The notes: a model not told the origin generated them from the letters alone. A DNA stretch of 64,000 nucleotides from Prorocentrum cordatum (GCA_963575745.1 CAUYUJ010002751.1:22189-86188); one strand, 5' to 3'. Shown: positions 1-12,793, counted from the stretch's first letter. Program-made: numbers and translations.

Positions 1-75
1 GAGGAGGAGGAGAAGGAGGAGGAGGAGGAGGAAACGAGGAGGCGCCAAGGAGGAGGGAAAGGAGGAGGAGGACAT
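1..75. repeat. (GGA)n purine tract
   Basis: Imperfect GGA/GAG trinucleotide tract at the left edge of the window, all purine on the plus strand apart from one short GGCGCC interruption. It continues off the edge, so its full length is unknown. Confidence 0.9.
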
Positions 76-944
76 GCACCCCGCTCCCCCTCCCGTTACC
101 CCCATGCAGAGGCCGACCCCCCAACCCCGACAAAGCCCCGTCCGCGAGGCGCTCGTCGCCGTAGAGGGTCGCGATGCGCGCGGCCACCTCGGCGGGGCAG
201 GAGAAGCCCGTCGCCTGCGCGGCGCGCGCCAACAACCGAGGCACGGGACGGCGGGGAAGCGCAGCAAAGCGAACACCAAAGGCGTGCGCGCTCCGCGGGG
301 GGAGCCCGCCCGTGTCTCGAGCAGGACACGGCGCGGTGGCCCTGACATCGAAAGTCTCGGCTTTTCGGCGGCGGGCTCGGGGGGGAAGCGAGGCCATTCA
401 AGAAGAGCCTCCTCAGAAGGCTCAGAAGTCCCCAGGCCTTCCGAGAAGATTCTTCAGCCTTCCCCGAAGACGGAGAGAGAACTCCTCAGAAGGCGCGAGG
501 GCTTCTTGAGTCCCACCGCCTTCTGAGAGGGCGTTTTCCTTCTCATTTCCCCCCTCGCTCGCGGCCGATATTTGCACACGCCCATCGCTTCGGTGAAGCG
601 CCCCTACCGAGAAACGACTCACGCGATCGCAGCGGGCGGATGTCTATTGTGTTCTGCCTCTGGGGGCCCTCGCCGGGCCCAAAGCGTGAAAGATCTGTTC
701 AGGATGAATGATAACCGGTCCTGGGGCCCGCGAAGATAATGACGGAATCAGAATGGGCACCCAGGGTAATGAGAGCTACATCAAGGCGACGAGACGCTGG
801 CAAGCAGCTCAAATCAAGCGAAAACCGAAGGCATGCAAAACTTCGACAGGGTCGCCAGGGTCTCCTTTGATTTCACTTACATTCACATATGAGGCGACCG
901 CTACTGGCAGCCCCCAAGCCAATCTTGGCGATCCCAGCGTGTTG
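76..944. other. GC-rich stretch without a supported gene
   Basis: Short reading frames exist on both strands but overlap one another and are rich in Arg, Gly and Ala, as expected by chance in GC-rich DNA. I recognise no domain, RNA or mobile-element end. Around 360-500 a small CAGAAGGC-like word recurs a few times. Confidence 0.5.
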
Positions 945-1320
945 GGACGATGCCAACCGATGCAAAGCAACCCTGGCAATGCAAACCAATGCCAAATGTA
1001 CTCGACAAAAGGCAAGCAACGCCTGAGCCAAGCAACAAACCGCTTCGGCTAGCACTGGCAAGCGGTGCAACTCCAAGCAATGCCAAGCAAAGGCAAGCAA
1101 TGTGCAGCAACGCAGAACAACGCAATGCAAAGCAACGCAAGGCCACTCAAGACAACGCCAGGCAATGCCGAGCAATGCCGAGCAATGCAAACTCATATCT
1201 GACAAAGCTAAGAAATTCCAAGCTGTGACCAACAATGCCAGGCAAAGCCACGCAACGCAAAGGTACAGCCAGCTCATCGAAGCAACACAACGCAAAGCAA
1301 TGCCACAAGGGTGCCTTCTC
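945..1320. repeat. Degenerate ~10-bp AAGCAATGCC repeat
   Basis: The words GCAATGCCAA, GCAACGCAA and GCAATGCCGA recur every ten or so bases across this stretch, for example three times in a row near 1,165-1,195. Spacing and sequence vary, so this is a decayed minisatellite rather than a gene. Reading frames across it are only translations of the repeat. Confidence 0.75.
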
Positions 1321-2190
1321 GCGGCGATATTGAAGCCGCATCGTTCCGGGAATCTCCACCATCCAAAACTGCTGCGGACGTCGCCCCCGTGCAAAAGGCT
1401 TTCGTGTCTGATATACAAGACGCCCTGGAGCAGCCTTGCCAGCTGAGACGACATCGAAGGACATCCAACAAAGATGCTGCAATAATAAACCCATAAATCG
1501 CAAGGGCGGGAAAAAGACCGAATGCGCTGGGCGCGACTGGGAACGCTGAAGCATTCCGAGCAAAGACGCGCTCAACCATTTATAGGAAGACGCTGCGCGC
1601 TCTTAATGACTGACTGCGCTTACTATGCTGGCCCCCCGAGACTCGAGGCTGAGTCACAAAAAAAACACTAACCCCCATCGGTTGCTGCATCTGGAGAGAA
1701 ACACGAGAAACGTAGGACCGGCAAGCTCAAGCCGAATGCTCCAGCAGCCTGGTGCTCAAAAAGGAGAAACCAATGTCGTTCTGCGTCAGACAACGTAATG
1801 ACTGTGACCTCCCACAGAATGCTGATACGCGAACCTCTCACTGCCGCAGAGACACGCGATAGCATTGCCCGCGAACGGCGCTCCCGTGCTCAAAGCTACT
1901 ACTCTACCCCGACATAGCGCAGAATGCTGAGGCACGAGACAACGAACACATCCGACACCAATTGTTGCGCTCATTTAACCAATGCTGCCACAACTAGCCT
2001 CATCAAACGGAAGACTCAAACCGAATGCCCTGGCAACAGGTGCAGGTTTCACTGGGACAACTGTTGCGCAACACCACACAACACAAAACTCGGCAAACCA
2101 CCTAAAGCAATAGTCAGCATCGAACTCAACGCGACAAGGGAGCACGCCCAGCCGAAACTCTTTCGATAACGAAAGATGCGAAAAAAAAAC
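1321..2190. other. Unassigned DNA with weak repeats
   Basis: No gene is supported. Words such as CCGAATGC(T/C)C and CAGAATGCTGA recur at about 1,730, 1,818, 1,920 and 2,020, suggesting diverged copies of a longer repeat. The stretch ends where the purine-rich block begins. Confidence 0.4.
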
Positions 2191-3028
2191 ACAAGGAGTG
2201 CGCGAGAGAAGGGAGAGAGAAAGAGAGACAGAGAGAGCGCGAGAGGACGACAAGGCGCAACCCAAACGGTGTTATACTGGTATGTGCGTCGTTTTGCCGC
2301 TGAACCCGTTTAGCTTGGTTTGTTGTTGTGTCTTCGTTTTGGTATTTTGCACATTTCCGAAAAAAACTGTGAGCCCAAAACAAGACATGGCGCGGCAAGA
2401 ACACTCGGAACAAAACGAAAAAAAACACCATCTCAAATAAGGGACACGCAACAAAACACAAGCTGGCCCGACGTGGACAAGCCACACAACAAAACACAAC
2501 GGCAAGGGGGAAAACACAAGGGCGTCAAATCAAACGACACGGGCACAAAACTAAACAAAACAAGGCGGAAGCGAAAGAGAAAACGAAAGGGGGGAAGCGA
2601 AGACGGACAGGGAAAGGGAGGGTGAAGAAGAGAGGGCGGGGGGAAAGGGAATGTGGGAAGAAAACAGCAGGGGAGAGAAAAAGGGAACAAAAGGGGACGG
2701 CGGAAGGAAGCGAAAACGGAGAGGAAAAACAAAACGGAGAAAGCGAAACAAGAGCAAAAAATACAAGGCCGCAAACAAAAAATCCATGGGAACCAACAAA
2801 AAAAGCAAAGGCACCAGGAAGGAAAAACTAACATAACAAACAAAAATCAGAAGAGAATAAAGGGCGCATGGAGACGAAGAGATAACCAAACGAAATGCCG
2901 AAACTTAAAACAATGGCGCCGGCAAAAAACATGCGCACCGCAAGACACCGACTGGCACCGAAGACGAAACAAAAACGCTGAACAGAGCGAACGGCGATGA
3001 GAAAAGACAGCGTCCCCCCCCCCAAAAC

Positions 3029-3036
<8 letters not shown>

Positions 3037-3104
<68 letters not shown>
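3037..3104 (+). repeat. Poly-A tract (68 A)
   Basis: Uninterrupted A run preceded by AAATTT and followed by CGCTGAAACC. It may be the tail of a retroposed transcript, but no gene is recognisable just upstream and no target-site duplication was established. Confidence 0.95.
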
Positions 3105-3105
<1 letters not shown>

Positions 3106-3367
3106 GCTGAAACCAAAAACCAAGGGCGCGAAAGGGCGCGCAAAGGAGCCAAAGGCAACAGAAAAACCCGGAATAAAAAAACGATGATTGCGAAAAAACT
3201 AGGACGCCGGAAGAAAAACAAAAAAATGGGCGCCTCAAAATCCCAAGGATGACGGGAAGAAAAAGGGAGCTCAAGGGAGTTGGACAACCTGAAGGACGCC
3301 GAAAAAAACGCCGAAAATAACATCGGCACTAAACAAGCCCGAGCACGCCAGGGGGGAGGGGGAGAAA

Positions 3368-3387
3368 ACACACACACACACACACAC
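3368..3387. repeat. (CA)n microsatellite
   Basis: About ten CA units inside the purine-rich block. Confidence 0.9.
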
Positions 3388-4170
3388 CAACAAAAAACAA
3401 AACCACCCAAAAAAAAATCGGCGCCGAGAATAAACGAGGGCGTCGGAAAGAAGGGGGGCCGATAAAAAAAACTGTTTTCGTCGGCGGCGAGGCAGAATGA
3501 CTGCACCAGCGGAAGAGCTAAACGGGGACACCGACAAGCGAATTGCCCAACGCGCAGGAGGGGAGACCAAGACAGACGGGGCGGCCGCGGAGGAGGAGGG
3601 AGGAGGGGGCACTCAGAGGCGGAAGACTTCCGACCTGAGCGCGCTGGCGCGGCTGGCCTCATCAGCGGGGACCGTGGCAGCTGCCGGGCCGCAGCGTCGG
3701 GGCACCCACGGGCGATGACGAGGCCCAGTACGAGAAAGCAAGGGGTACCAGCAGTGACGCCGTCGGTGAAGTAGGACTAAGTACTTGCACGTCAGGGAAA
3801 GCGCCGCGAGGCCGCCCAGGTGGGCGGCCGGGTTGACAAGGTGCGGCAAGCACACGAGCAATCTAGGTTTCAAACTGCCACCAGCAAAATGCTGGGCCCG
3901 TGAGGTGAGGTGCAGGGCGGCAAGACCAGGCCCAGGAGCACCGCAACACGGGGGAAGCTGCCAGCCGCGGCTGCAGCGTAGGCGCCACAGCGGGGGCCGA
4001 GAAAAAACGGGGGGCGCTGAAAAAAAACAGGGGCCAACAGGGGGCACTGAAAAAAAACAACATCTTCGAGAGAAAGCCGAAGGGCACCGAAAAAGACCAA
4101 GGGCGACGACAGAAAAAAACAATGGCGCCCCAAAAAACACGGACCCAAGCCAATAGATGTGTATATACGT

Positions 4171-4174
<4 letters not shown>

Positions 4175-4237
<63 letters not shown>
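4175..4237. repeat. (AT)n microsatellite
   Basis: About 31 uninterrupted AT units in otherwise GC/A-mixed DNA. It can extrude as a cruciform. Confidence 0.95.
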
Positions 4238-4240
<3 letters not shown>

Positions 4241-4396
4241 GTAAAACTTGAAATCAACATTAAAATTGATAAACTTGATAGTTCTGAAAACAAAAAACAA
4301 TGAACACACAAAAAACGCGAACAAAATCCAAGGGCCCAGAAAAAAAAACACCGACAGCGATAGAAAAATCCCAAAAGCAGCTGAAGATGCCGGGGG

Positions 4397-4478
<82 letters not shown>

Positions 4479-4480
4479 AA

Positions 4481-4552
<72 letters not shown>
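4397..4552 (+). repeat. Double poly-A tract (81 A + 71 A)
   Basis: Two long A runs separated only by CAAC at about 4,478-4,481. Similar isolated runs occur at 3,037, 8,574 and 10,858, and all have A on the plus strand. Confidence 0.95.
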
Positions 4553-4553
<1 letters not shown>

Positions 4554-5447
4554 GCCAGCCGACAAAAACAAACCGAAGGGTGTCAGGTGGGGGGGCAAAC
4601 TGACAAAAGAAGCGCCGAGAAATAATATATTCTTCCAAACAAGAAACGCAAGTGCACTGCAAAAAAGCTACGAAGAGCGCCGACAAAAAAAGCGCGACAT
4701 AAACAAAGAATCAGAAACGCCCCCCCCCCCCCCAAAAACAAAAGAAAAAGAGGGGCGCCAGAAAACAAAAGGCGCCGAAAACCAAATGCGCGCCGCGAGA
4801 AGCCCAAGGGCGCCGAAAAAAAGCACAAGGTCGCAATACAAATTGAAGGTCCCTGAAAGAAGCCAAGGACGCAAAAACAAAACAAAAAACAACAAAACAC
4901 AAAAAAAATGACTAAACAACATAAAAAAACTGTGACGTATCCAACCCTTTCTATACATGTGGCGAGTACACTCAGGATCACTCAATGCTGACTGGCATTC
5001 TGAAGGACCCGCAGTGCGCAAGAAAAGCACCCAGCAGTGATTTCAGAAGAGCGCAGCAAGAAGAGGAACGGCAAATACACAAAATGGAAACACTGGGGCG
5101 TTAAATGAAACGCGCCCAAAAAGTGAACACAAAAGGGCGTGGCGGCGAGGGCTAAAACAGAACATCTGTTTAATTCAGCAACGCGCTGCGCTGAGCGGGG
5201 CAAATGCATGAGGTGCATAACGGGGGTGGTGACTCATCCAGAAGTGGAGACAGAAGGGCGCGGCAGCGAACCCAAAGAGAGGCACCCCAAAGTGGAATCA
5301 AAAGTTCGCGGTCACGAGAATAAGCAGGAGCACACAAAAGTGGACGCAGGAGGGCGCGGTAGAAAAAGCGGCCTAGAGTGGTTACACAAGAGCGCGGCAG
5401 CGAACGCAATAAGACCTCCCCAAGATGTGGAGACAAAAAGGGCGCGG

Positions 5448-6620
5448 CACAGGTAGTAACCTGAAGCCCACGAACGTGCCGACAGTTTCGCAGATCGCAA
5501 GCCCCCCAGTGGGCGGCGAGGTCCCGTATGACGTACCTCCGCTGGGCCTCCCAGGAGCCCACGGAAGTGCTGACAGTTTCGCAGATCGCAGCCACCCAGG
5601 GCACCGCGAGCTATAGTGGTGATCTGCGTATGACGTACCTCCGCTGGGCCTCCCAGAGGCCCACGAAAGTGCCGACAGTTGCGGAGATCGCAGCCCCCTC
5701 AGGGCAACGCGAGCTATAGTGGTGATCGACGTGGGACGTACCTCCGCTGGGCCTCCCAGGAGCCCACGAAAATCCCGACAGTTGCGGAGATCACAGCCAC
5801 CCAGGGCACCGCGAGCTATAGTGGTGATCTGCGTATGACGTACCTCCGCTGAGCCTCCCAGGAGCCGACGAAAATCCCGACAGTTGCGGAGATCGCAGCC
5901 ACCCAGGGCACAGCGAGCTATAGTGGAGATCTGCGTATGACGTTCCTCCGCTGGGCCTCCGAGGAGCCCACGAAAGTGTCGACAATGTCGCAGATCGCAG
6001 CCCCCCAGGGCACCGCGAGCTATAGTGGTGATCTGCGTATGACGTACCTCCGCTGGGCCTCCCAGGAGCCCACGAAAGTGCCGACAGTTTCGCATATTGC
6101 AGCCACCCAGGGCACCGCGAGCTATAGTGGTGATCCACGTGGGACGTACCTCCGTTGGGCCTCCCATGAGCCCACGAAAGTGCCGACAGTTTCGCAGATC
6201 GCAGCCCCCTCAGGGCAACGCGAGCTATAATGGTGATCTGCGTATGACGTACCTCCGCTGGGCCTCTTAGGAGCCCACGAAAAAGCCGACAATTGCGCAG
6301 ATCGCAACCACCCAGGGCACCGCGAGCTACAGTTGTGACCTGCGTATGACGTACCTCCGCTGGGCCTCCCAAGAGCCCACGAAAGTGCCGACAGTTTCGC
6401 ATATTGCAGCTATAGTGGTGATCCGCGTGGGACGTACCTCCGCTGGGCCTCCGCTGGGCCTCACAGGAGCCCACGAAAGTGGCGTCACTTGCGCAGATCG
6501 CAAGCCCCCCGGGGGGCAGCGAGGTACCGAGGTGATCCGCGTGGGACGAGCCTCCGCTGGGTTTCCCAGGAGCCCACGAAAGTGGCGACAGTTGCGCAGA
6601 TCGCAGCCCGACGGTACGAG
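5448..6620. repeat. 102-bp minisatellite, about 11 copies
   Basis: Anchors such as TGACGTACCTCCGCTGGGCC recur at about 102-base intervals (for example at 5,528 and 5,630), each copy also carrying GCAGATCGCAGCC and CGCGAGCTATAGTGGTGATC. Copies differ by scattered substitutions, and the last ones (6,360-6,600) are shorter and rearranged. Because 102 is a multiple of three, reading frames stay open across many copies on both strands, with a repeated 34-residue unit on the minus strand. I treat these as repeat translations. Before the array, 5,220-5,440 holds weaker GGGCGCGG(T/C)-type repeats. Confidence 0.9.
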
Positions 6621-8289
6621 AGAAGAGGAGAGGGGAACACAGGAAACAGGAGAGAAGGAGGAGGAGGAGAGGAGAAGGGAAGCGGAACTCAACACAGGAG
6701 GGTTGGGATGACAAAACCCCCAAAAAAACACGCCATGGCGTTGAGGGGCATCCAAGGGGGTTTGGGGACAAAACAAATGTGCAGGGGGGAGGACAAACAT
6801 GTAAAAAGTCAGGGCGCAAGAGATGAGAGAGAAGAAAAAAAACAAAAACAAAAAAACTCAATGGCGCCAGAAAGATATGAAAGCACGCCGAAACCATGAC
6901 TCCGACAAAACCGAGGGCGCCGATCAAACACAATGGCCCCGAACAAAACAAATATCAGGAAAGTCCCAGGGGGGAAAACAAAAAAAAAAAAAAAGTGTAG
7001 GACACCCCCCAAAACATGCAAACAAACCAAAAACATAAAACAAACCAAAAACAAAAACAAAAACAAAAAAAAAAAAAAAAAAAAACATGGGCGCCGACAG
7101 AACCCACGGGCATCGGAGGAAACAAAAAAACAAAAACAAAAAGAAACGAAAGGCGCCATAAAAATCCGAAGGTCGCCTGAAATTTCCGGGAAAAAATGCG
7201 ACCCCCCCAAACAAAACAAGGGCGCACAGAAAACACGATGGCCCGGAACGACAAGAGAAACAGCGCCGAATAAACCCAAGGGCGCCGAGAAAAAAACAAG
7301 GTCGCCAGGAGAAAATATAACGACGCCGAACAGAAGGCCCCGAAGAGAACCTAGGGCGTCGACAAAACCCAAGAGAGCCCAGAATAGAAAACACAAAAAA
7401 ACAAAACGGAGGAGCTAGACAAAGTCCCAAGGGCGCCTAAAGCGCCGACCAAAACCAAAAGGGAAAGGGAAACAAAAAACAAAAGCGCCGAGAAACCACA
7501 GCGCCGAACAAAAACTCAGGGTGCCCCCCCCCCCCAAAAAAAAAAAGGACGCCGAACAAAAAAAAGCAACCAGAAACAAAAAAAAACATGGCGCCAATAA
7601 AACCCAACGACCCCGAACAAAAACCTAAGGCGCCAGAAAAGTCCCAAGGGTGCATAAAGACGCCGAGAGAAAACGAAAAGGCGCCACCAAGAAAAACGAA
7701 AAGGCGCCACCAAGAAGAAAAATGCCAATAATACGCAAGGGCGCCGAAGGGAAAACCAAAAAGAAACGCCGAAGAAACCTACAGCACCGAAAAAAACAAG
7801 GGCGCAAAAACAAGACACTGGGGGGGGGAAAGGACCAAACGCGGAGGAGAAAAAATCAACCAACAACAAAAAGCTGGCATAACAACAAAAAACATGCCGA
7901 GAAAACACAAGGTCACCCGAAAGAAACAACAGCAACAACAACAACAAAACGCGGAAGAAACCCGAAGGGCATCAAACAAAACCAAAGGCACCCAAAAACA
8001 AACCAAAGACGCCGAAAAAACAAGAACACAGAAAAAAACATGGGGCGCCAACCCAAGGGCCCCGGAAAAAAAGGCGCCAGAAAAGTCCCAAGGGCGCCGA
8101 ATGACGGGAGCAAAAAAAACGAAACAACGAACAAAAAGGGCGCCGAGAAAGCACAAGGGCGCCAACAACAAAAAAACAAAGGCGCAGAGGAAACCGAAGA
8201 AGGACGCCGAACACAAAAAAAACAGGAACACCGACAAAAAAAACGAAGGGCGCTGATAAAACATAAGGGCCCTGCGGTGGTGAAAAAAA

Positions 8290-8570
8290 AAAAAAACGAT
8301 CCAACACAAAACCATATATGTATAAAAATAAAGGTATAAGGAGAGAGAGAAGGAGAGAGAGAGTAATATATATATAGATATGCGTATATATATATATGTA
8401 TATATGTGCATAAATATGTACATATATATATATATAAAATAAAAATATGTATGAGGGGGGAGAGAAAGAGAGAATATATATTCTATATATACATAAAAAA
8501 TGATAATAATAATGTTGTTGTTTTATATATATTTTGTTTATATATATCTATATAATAATATATATATATA

Positions 8571-8631
<61 letters not shown>
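8290..8631. repeat. AT-rich low-complexity stretch ending in poly-A (58 A)
   Basis: Includes GAGAGA tracts, TATATA tracts near 8,365-8,440 and 8,520-8,573, then an A run at 8,574-8,631. It interrupts the GGCGCC/A-tract array, which resumes immediately afterwards. Confidence 0.85.
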
Positions 8632-8636
<5 letters not shown>

Positions 8637-9507
8637 AAGGGCGCCTGAAAACGCCCAGAAACAGAAAAGCGCGGAGGTGAACAAAAAAGATGCGAGATAA
8701 CAAAAGAGCGCCAGAAATTGAAAAACTTGTTACTTTGTTTCCTTATTAAAAACAAAATGCGCCGATCAGATCCAAAGGCGCGGAAAAAAAAATCAATAAT
8801 GTCAAGGGGGGGACCAAAAAATGACACCCAAAAAAACCTAGGCTGCTGGCTAAACCCAAGGGCCCGAAAAAAAAGCCCACGGGCACCAGAAAAGTCCAAG
8901 GGGCGCCGAATGACGGCGAGAAAAACCAAACAGGCGCCGAAACAACAAAGCACAAGGGCGCCGAGAAAACACAAGGTCGCCTCACTAAAAAAACAAAGGC
9001 GCCGAAGAAACTAAAAGGCGACGCGAAAGACCAGAAGGGCGCCGACAAACAAAAAGCAAGGGCGCAAACAAAAGGACACCAAAGAATACCTAGGGCGCCT
9101 ACAAAAAACAGAAAAGCCTTTAGGGCGCCCCCCCCCCCCCAAAAAAAAACAAAAACGCTAGCAAAAAAACAAAAACACCGAGAGAACAAAACAAACAAGC
9201 GAACGAAAAAAAAATAAGAAACCGAAGGGCGCCGACTAAAAACAAGAGCGCCGAAATAAACGAGCAAGACGGAAAAACCCAAGGACGCCGCAAAAAACCT
9301 AGAGCGCCGACAAAACCCAAGGGCCCTGACAACAAAAAACAAAAAAACCTGAGGGCGCCAGACAAGTCCCCAGGACGCCAGACAAGTCCCCAGACCTTGA
9401 CCCATGGCGCTTCAAAACGCCGAAAAAAAGCAAGGGAATAAGAAAACGAGAACAAAAAAAAAAAAACTGCCGCCGAAAACACCCAAGGACGCCGGAAATG
9501 AAAAAAC

Positions 9508-9544
<37 letters not shown>
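9508..9544. repeat. (CAA)n microsatellite
   Basis: About twelve CAA units in the purine-rich block. A longer relative lies at 12,270-12,370. Confidence 0.9.
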
Positions 9545-10857
9545 AGGCGACGAATAAGCCCCCAGGACGCTGACAAAAAAACAAGAGCGCCAGTTAAAAA
9601 ACGAGGTCGCCGGCGTAAACCCAAGGGCGCCGAAAAAAAACACGGGCGCCGGGAAAAAAAGGGGCCGAACAAAAACAAGGGCGTCGGAAATAAAACAGGG
9701 CTCTGGAAGAAGAAAACAACAAAACAAAAAAAAGGCGCCGAAGAGCGCCGAACAAAAAACAAGGTCGCCGATCAACACCCAAGGGCGCCCAAATAAGAAC
9801 AAGGGCGCTGGAAAAATAATGCGCGCCGCGAGAAGCCGAAGGGCGCGGGGGGGGGGGAGAAAAAAAAAGAAGACAAAAAAAAAAAAAAAAAAAGTCGCAG
9901 AACAATGCGAAAAGATCAGAAAAAGACGAGGGCGCCGAAAAAACCCAAGGGCGCCAGAACAAAGAAAAACAAAAGAGCTGAGAGAGAGAAAGAAAAAAAA
10001 AAAAAAAAGGAGGCGCTAAAGGGCACCCAAGGCTGCAAAAAAAAGACTCTAGGACGCCAAACGAACAAACGAAATGTGCAGAAACAAACAAATGCACCTG
10101 AAAAAAAGGCGGGCGCCGAAATAAAAACAAGAGCGCCGAAAAAAACAAGAGACCCCAATGGCGCAGGATAAACTAAAGAACGCCAGGAAAAAAAAACCCA
10201 ACAGCACAGAAAACAACAAGCGCGCCAAAAAAAAACAAGGGCGCCAAACAAAGCCAAACTCGCCGAGAAAAAAAGGCGCGAAAAAAACAAGGGCGCCCCC
10301 AAAAAAAGGCGCTGACAAAAAACAAAGGGCGCCCAAGGGAGTTGAAAACAACAGAGGTTTTGACAAAAACCAGGGGCGCCGAAAAATAACACGGGCGCCG
10401 AAGAAAAAACCGAGGGCGCCGGAAAAACGCCGACTAAACCCAAGGACCCCGAAAAAACACCGAAGGGCGGCAGAAAAGTCCCAAGGGCGCCTTAAGACGC
10501 CGACAAAAACCAAGGACGCTCAAAACCAAGGGCACCGAAAAAAACCAAGGGCGGCCAATGGCGCAGAAAAAAAACAAGCGCGCAGAAACTGGAAACACCG
10601 AAAGCACGCAGAAAAATCGAAGTCGCAGCGCAGCAGGGGAAATCCGCACGCGCGTCAGGGCGGAACCAGGGCACGCAGTCGCGAATGAACCATCGAAAAA
10701 AACAGGCGCAAAAAGAACGCCTAAAAAAAAAGGGCGCCGAGAAATACGCAACTGTACCGAAGAAACCTCAGGGCGACCAAAGGCGCAGGCAAAGAAAAGC
10801 AACAAAAAACCGCCGAAAGAAAAGAAGGGCGCTGAGAAAAAAAGAAGGAAGAAGAAG

Positions 10858-10944
<87 letters not shown>
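10858..10944 (+). repeat. Poly-A tract (87 A)
   Basis: Uninterrupted A run preceded by GAAGAAGAAG and followed by CGCGGGAAAC. Confidence 0.95.
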
Positions 10945-10945
<1 letters not shown>

Positions 10946-12269
10946 GCGGGAAACTAAAAAAATGCCGAAGAAGACCCAAAGGCGCCGAGAAAAGAAAACA
11001 ATGGCGAAGAACAAAAAAAAACAGGGCGCCGAAAAAAACCCAAGTGTGCCGGGAAAAACAACAGGCACCGACAAAAAAACAAAAGAAGCCCCCCCCCAAA
11101 AAAACAAGGGTGCAGAAAAACACTAAACGCGTCAAACAAAAAACAAGGGAGCCGAAAAAAAACAAATGGCGCCGAACAAAAACGAAGCGCATCGAAAAAA
11201 CCCGAGGTCCCGAAAAGAAACCCAAGGTCGCCGAAAAAACAAGGCGCAGAAAAAACCGAAGGGCGCCTAAGATCGCCGAAAAATCCAAGGGCGTCGAAAA
11301 AAACAAACTGGCGCCGAACAAATAACACTTGTTTTCGTCAGCGGAAAGGCGGCGAACTCCACTCCAGCGAGAAGACGAACAAAAAGACAGGGCACCCGAA
11401 AAAACAAGCGCGCCGAAAAAAGCAAAAGAAAAAGAAGCGCATCGAAAAAAAAACAAGGGCACCAAACAAAACCCAAGGGCGCCCAAAATCACCGAAAAAG
11501 TCCGAAGGCGTCAAACAAAACGAAGAGCGCAGAACACAAAACAAAGGGCACCGTCGCAGAAATAAAACAGGGGCGCAGAAGAAGAAAACAAAAAAAAGGG
11601 CACCCAAGGGCGCTGAAAAAAACAAAGGGCGCCGAAAAAAACGAGAGCGGTGAAAACAACTTTTTGGGGGGGGTCTGCGGGTCGGGAGCGGGCCCCTTCC
11701 GGTCAAGAGCTAAACGAGACGCGAGTAGCCCTAATTGGCGGTGAAAAAAACAAGGGCGCCGAAAAAAAAAACAAGGACGCAAAAAAAAACGCGAGCCCAA
11801 AACGAAAGACCGGCCTGCCCCCCCGAAACAGAGAAAAAACAGTAATATCCGCGAAACACCCAAATTGTCGAAGAAAAACCTAAACATGGGCGCCGGAAAT
11901 CCTTAAGGGGCTCAGGATAACCAAAAAGAAAAGAAGGGGGGGAGCGCCGAAAATCCCGCCGGGGCGCCAAAACGCCACGGGTGGCGCCGAAGCAAAAACG
12001 GCGACAAAAAAAAACATAACAAACAACAAAACAAGCGCACGGCGAACGCATTGGCAGCATTCATGTGCGGCTAGAATGGCCCATTACTGAAACGAAAACA
12101 AAACAAAACACAACTTGGAGCGACATACTCAAACAGACAAACCAACAAAAAAAACGGCACGTCGCACGCAACCCAACAAAACATACGACGGAACGCGTCG
12201 CCCAGACAAACGGTCAACATCGCTTTGCAGATTCGTTTAGTACAAGAACAAGCTCGCTTAGATCGCAAA

Positions 12270-12271
12270 AC

Positions 12272-12323
<52 letters not shown>

Positions 12324-12324
12324 G

Positions 12325-12368
<44 letters not shown>

Positions 12369-12370
12369 AA
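12270..12370. repeat. (CAA)n microsatellite, ~33 units
   Basis: Nearly perfect CAA/ACA/AAC tract with one CAAGAA interruption. It marks the right end of the purine-rich block. Confidence 0.95.
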
Positions 12371-12573
12371 ACAAAAACAGAAGTCATACCATAACAGCGT
12401 TTAGGTAGCGCCCTGGTGAACGTTAGTTGAAGAAAAAGCACCGAGACAGTAACTAGCGGGAAAGAGAGAGAGAGAGAGGGGTAAAAAAATCAGAGAGGTA
12501 GAACCAGAAAAACAGCGTCAATGTAGCGGATACGAGCACAAGCGACCGGAACAGGTCGCGCCCCGGACGAAAA

Positions 12574-12700
12574 TCCCACCAGCCCTCCGGGCGTGAATAG
12601 TCTACGGAGGTCGTTCTGCAAACACATTTTTTCCCCTGCGGGAAGGGGCCCCCCTCTCCCCCCACCCCCTCCCCCTGAGTCTGCAAGGGGACTTCGCGAG
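12574..12700. repeat. Dispersed hairpin repeat, copy 1
   Basis: Begins CCCACCAGCCCTCCGGGCG and contains CCCCTGCGGGAAGGGG followed by a C-rich run and a CGCGAGGCG segment. The same order (CCCACC-GCCC..GGGCG, a TTCCCC...GGGGAGGGG hairpin, then GC-rich text) occurs at 12,794 and 18,808, which makes it a repeat family. No coding signal. Confidence 0.7.
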
Positions 12701-12793
12701 GCGTTGGAACACTCACGACGACCCAAGATCCATCAAACAGGGTCCCAGAGAGCACAAGATGGCCTCCAAGATCGCTCACGATAATCCATAATA

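Larger units (their letters stand above)
6900..12000. repeat. Degenerate GGCGCC / A-tract array
   Basis: Dozens of copies of a unit close to CAAGGGCGCCGAAAAAA, with variable A-rich spacers. The hexamer GGCGCC is a perfect palindrome, while the flanks are strand-asymmetric (A on plus). Some islands are mutated to GGCGCT, GGCACC or GACGCC. It resembles a very old, length-variable satellite. No coding function is supported. Confidence 0.75.
2190..12420. other. ~10-kb purine-rich (plus strand) low-complexity block
   Basis: Most of this interval is A- and G-rich on the plus strand, with A-tracts, poly-A runs and short C runs. Translations give long Lys runs on the plus strand and Phe runs on the minus strand, which is a composition artefact. 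From about 6,900 to 12,000 the texture is regular: a short GC island usually centred on GGCGCC (typically AAGGGCGCCGA) alternates with an A-rich spacer of roughly 15-40 bases. I support no gene here. The minisatellite, poly-A, AT and CAA tracts inside it are listed separately. Confidence 0.85.

Noticed and set aside
4248-4911. Long Lys-rich (plus) and Phe-rich (minus) open frames around poly-A tracts
   Set aside because: They are translations of poly-A and A-rich DNA, have no start context or domain, and change register with the length of the A run. The same applies to similar frames from 2,600 to 11,500.
5382-6951. 261- and 386-residue minus-strand frames with internal 34-residue repeats
   Set aside because: They coincide with the 102-bp minisatellite. 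The period is a multiple of three, so open frames are expected without coding.
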